A DNA stretch of 64,000 nt from Beroe forskalii (taxonomy: Eukaryota > Ctenophora > Nuda > Beroida > Beroidae), in NCBI GenBank assembly GCA_011033025.1, contig WFMF01000507.1, positions 1 to 64,000 of the forward strand, given 5' to 3'. Positions 59,801 to 64,000 of the stretch are shown in pieces. The first letter of the stretch is position 1. The number at the start of each line of letters is the position of its first letter. The notes under the pieces are model-generated. The model had not been told where the DNA came from. It was given only the letters and a program-made list of their open reading frames with translations, and made no database searches. A program made the position numbers and the translations under genes.

Positions 59801-61020
59801 ATTGCAGTTTAACTCGAGTCACGGACTCTTTTTGACTCTTTCTTCTTCTTAGAGGTGGTAGGCAGAAGCCCGATGGAAAGAAATAGAATAAGATAGAAAT
59901 GCGAACTTTTTTCCCCGTTCTCTCCCCGGGATCATCAGGCAACCTGCCAGTTTGTCCGGAGTTGAGACTGGTTGAGACATATCAAGACGTTAATTTCAGG
60001 TCGATACACTCAAAGACTGACTTGTTGAGACTGGAGACGTTTAATTAAATACCTAATAAATTGTGATTTCAGGAAAAGAATCTCAAGGATTAACATAGCG
60101 ACTTGTTGAGACTTGAACTTAGGAGACGTTTGATTTCTTGATAAAGTAATAAGTTGTGATTACTGATTTCAGGTGGAGACACCCAAGGATTGACTTTATT
60201 GAGACTTGAGACTTTTAATGGATTATTTGTGATTTCAGGTGGAGACACTCAAGGACTCCCTTGAGTCGTGCGTCACTCACATTTCCCAAGAGAGACGGGA
60301 GATAAGACAGAAAGAGCGATTGTTCGAAGGGGAACGGATAGAGCTCCTGGTATATGTTTGTAAAATCTGTTAATTTCTTTTGTTGATCAGCTAGAATTAT
60401 TGGGGGGATGTCACTGTCCCAATCCACTGTTTCTTGGGTTAAAGAGACAAATGGGACATTGGCGCCCCCGCCCCCCCCATCCATTATTAGGATAAAAACT
60501 ATAGCAAATCATAGAGATTCTGTGTTTCTTTTGCACTATCCTGACTCTCAAGGCAACGAGGGGGTGTACCAAATGCATGTATTACAGTTATGTGCTGTAT
60601 TAAACCCCTTTGAGAGTAAAAGCTCTTTAGTTAATGGTGGTTTGGAGTCACCGCATTATTACATACATGTAACATTGGTATAAATACCTAAAAATATTTT
60701 GAAAAATTTATAATACTATATTTTTATTAAATCTTTTATATCACCCCCCCCCCCTCCTTGGATTGATTTGAATACCATTTTACAGAACAACTACAATACC
60801 TATTAGATATCTTTCAATAATTTATCAAAAATCAGTTTATAAAAAGTGAGATGCTGACCATTACTTGATAGTTGATTCTTTGATTAGCCATTCCTCACCA
60901 TCACAACATGTCCCTCAGGAGAGTGTATCGACTCTGAAGTCGCAGAATGATAAGCTCGCTGTGGAGCTAACCTCGGAGCAGAATCTCAACTACAAACACA
61001 GTCTCGAACTGGCGCAGCAG
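46741..61020 (+). CDS. PH-domain and coiled-coil protein (nine exons, both ends open)
   Basis: Exons 46741-46820, 47719-47798, 48025-48061, 48298-48450, 53339-53430, 53668-53782, 58751-58865, 60239-60349 and 60919-61020 are phase-compatible throughout and give about 294 codons. The first segment (SLVPKEEQYFFQLLVPEK) leads into a pleckstrin-homology domain. Strand 1-2 is DGFLAVKPAG with PWPKKWVSCDL, strand 3 is GLLHVYNTKDED, later strands are AILQLPGSEY and LQFSLQVRH and QYHFRADN, and the closing helix has the invariant tryptophan in YTLWIDTVRA. A serine-rich linker (LSTASYSSRSSLVS) follows, then a coiled coil over the last three exons (RRLRSLEES, ETLKDSLESCV, STLKSQNDKLAVELTSEQN). PH domains bind phosphoinositides or protein partners, so a membrane/cytoskeleton scaffold is likely. 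I cannot name the orthologue. A start at the in-frame ATG 46756 is possible, but upstream exons are as likely. Confidence 0.8.
47719..47798 (+). CDS. PH gene exon 2: entry to PH domain
   Basis: Acceptor CTAGAG chosen because it alone restores the frame. HDEIMTKENGKQVESIIDGF, then LAVKPA. Donor G|GTAATA. Confidence 0.65.
48025..48061 (+). CDS. PH gene exon 3: 37-nt microexon
   Basis: Encodes GTIASFLPWPKKW across its junctions, the beta1-beta2 turn of the PH domain. Donor TG|GTATGT. Confidence 0.7.
48298..48450 (+). CDS. PH gene exon 4: PH strands 2-6
   Basis: VSCDLVDGLLHVYNTKDEDS, AILQLPGSEYAV and LQFSLQVRHP. An internal GTGAGT (48358) could act as an early donor but would break the domain. 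Confidence 0.85.
50726..50793. repeat. 30-bp-stem hairpin
   Basis: ATTCTCTTCTTGGCTCAGCG pairs with CGTTTC...GCTGAGCCAAGAAGAGAAT across an 8-nt loop with one mismatch. GAATGGATTGGCTTTCTC at about 50651 is echoed as GAATTGGATTGACTTTC next to the right arm. Confidence 0.9.
51458..51778 (-). CDS. Candidate terminal exon of an unrecognised minus-strand gene
   Basis: Minus-strand TACTACTTTAG precedes 106 codons and a TAA. The peptide has strand-like segments at its C-terminus (DYLEVRVEAMEHDSFVTIMV). It would lie inside intron 4 of the PH gene on the opposite strand. No upstream exon or domain was found, so it may be chance. Confidence 0.25.
   Translation of the reverse strand, partial: KNDSVIKDQSSGAYKILSQHVNNNRSVKNYNLIPYKNTPLYTRSSENRFDHFRTIVTDSDARKTQDYLEVRVEAMEHDSFVTIMVHNSASISKKYASFRVQHLITS
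52010..52055 (-). repeat. CRE-core dispersed repeat, copy in PH intron 4
   Basis: Minus orientation; ACACACCATAATT, then TATGATAATGACGTCATTCT. Confidence 0.75.
53202..53229 (+). repeat. Duplicated acceptor and exon start of PH exon 5
   Basis: CCCCTTAGCGCGGAGCAGTA here against CCCCTCAGAGCGGAGCAGTA at the real exon start (53333). Between them lie repeated TCCCTCCTAATATTCC units. Confidence 0.8.
53339..53430 (+). CDS. PH gene exon 5: end of PH domain
   Basis: AEQYHFRADNNEDYTLWIDT, then VRACGASSRT: the last strand and C-terminal helix with the diagnostic tryptophan. Donor G|GTAAAC. Confidence 0.9.
53435..53600. repeat. Degenerate AAAAGTTTCTA repeats after exon 5 donor
   Basis: About ten imperfect copies of AAAAGTTTCT fill the intron from just after the donor. 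Confidence 0.8.
53668..53782 (+). CDS. PH gene exon 6: serine-rich linker
   Basis: ARRTLSTASYSSRSSLVSKC, then GFINGDEFEG. Probably disordered and phosphorylatable. Donor GG|GTGAGT. Confidence 0.75.
53797..53860. repeat. GTCT/GTTT microsatellite
   Basis: A GTCTGTCT run passes into TTTGTTTC units just after the exon 6 donor. Confidence 0.9.
54511..54590 (+). tRNA. tRNA-like sequence or SINE head (pol III A and B boxes)
   Basis: TAGCTCAATCGGTTAGCG fits an A box/D arm. GGGTTCAAGCC fits a B box/T loop about 57 nt downstream, a tRNA-like distance. The acceptor stem and T stem pair poorly and no clean anticodon arm forms, so this is a decayed tRNA or tRNA-derived SINE rather than a working tRNA. 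Confidence 0.4.
54853..54908. repeat. Nested inverted repeats
   Basis: GCGCCTGC/GCAGGCGC and ACAAGAATTG/CAATTCTTGT interleave over 56 nt. Confidence 0.7.
55104..55325. repeat. ~220-bp foldback element
   Basis: The left arm (TTGAAGTGGAA ... TGTCTCGAGAAATGAAAT ... AGTTAAACGTTT) pairs imperfectly with the right arm ending CTCGAGACGC and TTCCACTTCAA. The tip is AAACGTTTAAAACGTTT. Size and structure fit a MITE. Confidence 0.8.
55605..55770. repeat. TGTATGTT simple repeats
   Basis: GTATGTTTGTATGTTTGTAT runs alternate with CACATGTGCAATG words. Confidence 0.8.
56381..56540. repeat. ~50-bp degenerate tandem repeat, about four units
   Basis: AATGAGAAATGCTTACATGC plus TTTGAAATGGATTA recurs with drift. 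Confidence 0.75.
56868..56941 (+). repeat. CRE-core dispersed repeat, copy in PH intron 6
   Basis: Plus orientation; GAGATGTCATTATCATGGTT, TAGAATGGTGAATTGATAAC and a TTTTGCGC far end. Confidence 0.8.
58751..58865 (+). CDS. PH gene exon 7: start of coiled coil
   Basis: LTRRLRSLEESVYCSQEHLS, then SSDNEVTRRSLASLQNE. Donor GAG|GTAACA, phase 0. Confidence 0.8.
58866..60238 (+). other. PH gene intron 7
   Basis: It contains a perfect 16-bp-stem hairpin (59680-59712, one-base loop) and, at its 3' end, the tandem acceptor copies described separately. Confidence 0.6.
59993..60238 (+). repeat. Four tandem copies of the exon 8 acceptor region
   Basis: ATTTCAG occurs at 59993, 60066, 60166 and 60232. 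Each is followed by a degraded version of the exon start (GTCGATACACTCAAAGACTG, then AATCTCAAGGATTAAC, then GTGGAGACACCCAAGGATTG, then the real GTGGAGACACTCAAGGACTC). TTGAGACTTGAGAC-type linkers separate them. Confidence 0.9.
60239..60349 (+). CDS. PH gene exon 8: coiled coil
   Basis: 37 codons: VETLKDSLESCVTHISQERR, then EIRQKERLFEGERIELL. Donor GTATAT. Confidence 0.8.
60398..60482. repeat. Solo end of the GGGACA element
   Basis: ATTATTGGGGGG, then GTCACTGTCCCAATCCACTG and ACAAATGGGACATTGG. It matches the end of the 20.4-kb element and lies in intron 8. Confidence 0.75.
60919..61020 (+). CDS. PH gene exon 9: coiled coil, last exon seen
   Basis: 34 codons: ESVSTLKSQNDKLAVELTSE, then QNLNYKHSLELAQQ. 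Donor CAG|GTACCT. The gene continues to the right, but I could not place the next exon. Confidence 0.8.
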
Positions 61021-61205
61021 GTACCTTATTTTCAGTACCTTATTTCAGGCACTTCACGGGTACCTTATTAATGGGCTCATTAAGAGGTACTTAACAAGTG
61101 CCATATTGCAGGTGCCTTATTGCAGAATGCAGGTAGGGGTACCTTATTACAGAAAATTTCTGGTACATTATTACTTCAGGTACCTCATTAGGTACCTTAT
61201 TGTAT
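61020..61205 (+). repeat. Tandem copies of the exon 9 donor region
   Basis: GGTACCTTATT or a near variant occurs at 61020, 61059, 61138, 61162, 61179 and 61191, each a potential GTACCT donor. Confidence 0.85.
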
Positions 61206-64000
61206 ATATATTCTTGTAGGACATTGATTCTGGGTATCGACAATCGACACAAAAAAAATCAAAATTAACCATGTATGATGATGATATCATTTTTTTTAAT
61301 TTTATGGGGTCCGAAAGTATGGGGATTTTTTCTGTACCAAATTTCGTTTCACATAAATATGTCGCGCAAGGTTATTTATTTGAAGTCTGCAGAGATCCAT
61401 TATTGATGAATATATAAATTCAAGCATGAAAATATTCAAGCATAAATTTGATTTGAAATATTATTGAATTTGATGGTTTATAAACGTTTCGATTTTAAGT
61501 CACGTTAAGTCTAATCAAAGCAGTCCATATACAGTTACAAATTTGTTAATCTAAATACCATCCAGCATTTAAACTTTTAAATGTTCTCCGTTAGGTGTAG
61601 CATTGTAAAACTGATCATGGATTTTGAACAGCTCTTGAACAGTGAAAAGCAAGTTTTCAGTCAAGGTTGTGACTTAATTTCTGTAAGCACTTTCAAAATA
61701 ACTTGTCATTCTGCACCATCTCAAAGTTTTATTGAAAAGTAGCAATACCTATGAACTTGCTAAATTTCAATATATTCGAATTCAAATGTCAAAGTGGTAT
61801 TTAAATCATTAACGTGGATCATGTAAGCTAGTAAACAAAATGAACACTCCTGTTCCTCATATACTGTCAATTCAGAATAGTATTCTTGAGAATTTAATCT
61901 GATATGTGATCAGACCGGATCATGATCTAAGTTTTTGTCAGCATCCAACTTTTGCACCAGCTGTTAACATCAATAAGTCATGTTCGTTGTGTCGAGCTCT
62001 GAAATTCAGCTAACATTTCGCAGATGAATTTCCTCATATAAATTTCTCCAAGCAGCTCAGTCATGGCTTAGGGTATAGTATATAATCGGTCATATGTTTG
62101 TCCACAAAAGGTCCTAATTAAGTCATTAGATGTCTGTTTAAAGTATATGTGGGTGTGGACACTAATCGTCTGTAGTTGTATTGTCTGTAGTAGTGTAGTT
62201 ACTATGCCGTAGTAGTATTGGATCTGTTACTTCATCTAAAGTTCAGTTATACTGTACTTAGAATACTACTAAAGTTCGATTATAAGTACCTCCAACTTTC
62301 ATAGAATATTTACTGCACGTTCTTATCATTGTACAAAGAGTAAAGCAGGTTGGAGTGTATTAAATAATAAGTACTTGAGGTCAAACGTGGATGATTTTAA
62401 ACTTTTTAAGTTTTTACTGACTTGAAACTTGAAAATGACATACAGTATGCACAAGGGTTTGAATTTTATCTGTTTCATGGAATATAGAGTATACATTTCA
62501 CAGGGTAAAGTAGGACACCTGTAAACCTGTAAAGTTTTAGCGTCTCAAACACTCCAGGAGCTGAGTATGTGTGTCTGAGTGTATGTGTGCCCGTGCGTCT
62601 GTGTGTGTATGTTAGTGTTTTTTTCGTGCAATTCTGTAAGTAAAAGTTTCCGTGTGTCCGTGTGTGTGCCTGTGTGTATGTAAGAGTGTATGTGTGCACG
62701 TGCGTTTGTTTAAGTGTCCGTGTGTTTGTCCGTCTGTATGTTGGCGTGCTTGGCGTGAAGGAGCTATTGTTATACAGTATCAGATCCTTAGTAAGTCGTT
62801 ACTGATCAGTGAGGCAGAACACATGCGTGTGTTCTATCAATGACACTACATATCTATTAATAGGTACTAGTGTGATCTCTGTTATAACGAGCAGACATAC
62901 TTTCTGATAAGTATAGCCAGTTTCCAGGTCTTTTTAAACGGAATTGGGTTTCTTAAAACCGACATTTACTGTCATTTGAGTGAAAGTCAACGCTATATAC
63001 ATCTTGTACAATTCAATGCCCAGTACAATGTACTATAAATGTACTTCACATTGCACTGTATACTGTGTACAATCGATACACGTGCTCACTGCTCATGTCA
63101 CAAATCCATAGCTGCAATACTGTGTCCTATGACCTACCACCAAAGAGAGCAAGCAATCAACCCCAGCCCCTTGATTGAGATTTGAGAGGAAACATACACT
63201 ACTGTCACTATCTCACTGTTATCATTTTTATCAGCACTATTACTATAACTACAGACTTACCTGGCAACTATGTAAGAAAGTTCTATAAATACTATGTAAT
63301 TCAAGTGCACATTGTATTGGAGTCACCTGTTTCAACTGTACATATATTTGATAATGATAGGAATAAAAAGGAATTAAAGAAACTTTTCATCCCATGCCTG
63401 AAGCTAATGTTTCTCCGTACTTTAATCATATAATACGTTGCTCTGAGCTCCTTGGCATAAAAGTGTAAAACTGTTAAGTATGTGTGCCGCTAATTTAAGA
63501 TTCTTGTCACATGATGATTATAACAGCAATGGGGCAGTAGCCAGTAACTCATTATCATTATCATGAGAATATTATGTTAGATTCACACCTTCGGCAGTTC
63601 GGCTCACTGAAGTTTTGATGAGATTACTTCAAGCTATCTAATCATAGTAATGATGATCATCACAAGGGTTCAGCCATGATAATACTGTGTGACATTGGTT
63701 GAAAATTAACGCCAAATATATCCAATCGAAGTAAAATGTTGCGATACGAAAGTAAACGTTACTTTTGTTTTACTGTACCGCATCTTATTAATATAACGAT
63801 ACTAGAAGGCCCGTTGGGCCTTCAGCTAGGTCACAGGACACCCGACCATTTCAATGCTGGCTACAGAGTACCACAACAGTAACATAATGAAATTATATTA
63901 TAATTGCCCTAACCAGGACCCTAGTTTCCTAAAATATGGACATACACAGTATTTTCAAAATTCATGGATCACAACGCAGATTTCGTAAATATTGAACTAT
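61206..64000. other. Non-coding tail of the window
   Basis: TG-rich simple repeats (62565-62740). A short hairpin lies at 63807 (GAAGGCCC/GGGCCTTC). At about 63905, GCCCTAACCAGGACCCTAG is the reverse complement of a word in the GC-rich island at 12.3 kb. No exon is supported. Confidence 0.5.

Noticed and set aside
61219..61370. Possible next exon of the PH gene after TTCTTGTAG
   Set aside because: Open frame in the right phase, but the peptide is low-complexity (from A and T runs), without a convincing donor or coiled-coil pattern.

Overview
The window looks like nuclear DNA of an intron-rich invertebrate animal. It is AT-rich. Its genes are broken into short exons, mostly 40-200 nt, with GT-AG introns and pyrimidine-rich acceptors. 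It carries non-LTR retrotransposon remains, a TTAA-flanked inverted-repeat element, foldback elements, mini- and microsatellites and a ~350-bp satellite. There is no prokaryotic signal. I cannot name the phylum. Most of the sequence is non-coding, and almost all long ORFs in the window are accidents inside repeats.

Left part (1-12 kb). A ~350-bp tandem satellite fills about 1-1.95 kb. Then come minus-strand coding pieces. Gene A (exons 4864-5067, about 4162-4266, 2311-2447) is unrecognised. Its largest intron carries a 1.39-kb element with perfect 18-bp inverted ends inside TTAA, plus a second copy of its own exon-2 donor region. An unrecognised ORF lies at 5852-6610. A long single exon at 7192-8184 encodes a CEP120-like C-terminal coiled coil. 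Three phase-compatible exons of an unrecognised gene lie at 8622-11790. A reverse-transcriptase fragment (10110-11027) sits in a segment bounded by diverged inverted repeats.

Middle (12-39 kb). A GC-rich, palindrome-rich island lies at 12.02-12.54 kb. At 14496 there is a signal-peptide-like first exon whose splice phase matches the first exon of the receptor gene 24.8 kb downstream. The space between is non-coding but not featureless. It holds 17 of 19 copies of a ~45-75-bp dispersed repeat built on TGACGTCATTATCAT (a CRE-like core), three clusters of CACGTG boxes (two of them four boxes long at 20-23-bp spacing), a GGGACA-rich foldback element, and small tandem duplications.

Right part (39-64 kb), plus strand. 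First is a complete GPI-anchored Ig-Ig-FN3-Ig surface protein (exons 39339-43830, about 495 aa with the distant first exon). A 23-bp GCGCGC minisatellite follows. Then comes a gene for a PH domain followed by coiled coil (nine exons, 46741-61020, both ends open). The receptor gene implies cell adhesion or recognition at the membrane. The PH/coiled-coil gene implies a membrane- or cytoskeleton-associated scaffold. Nothing shows that they act together.

The most unusual theme is that tandem or segmental duplications repeatedly begin at splice sites. Acceptor copies occur at 41.26, 53.20 and 60.0 kb, and donor copies at 2.02, 2.65 and 61.02 kb. A 140-nt intron at 39.50 kb fits the reading frame only with a non-GT-AG boundary and is flanked by a 7-nt direct repeat. 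No complete new biochemical system is evident. The splice-site duplications, the CRE-core repeat family and the spaced CACGTG arrays are the parts that merit follow-up.
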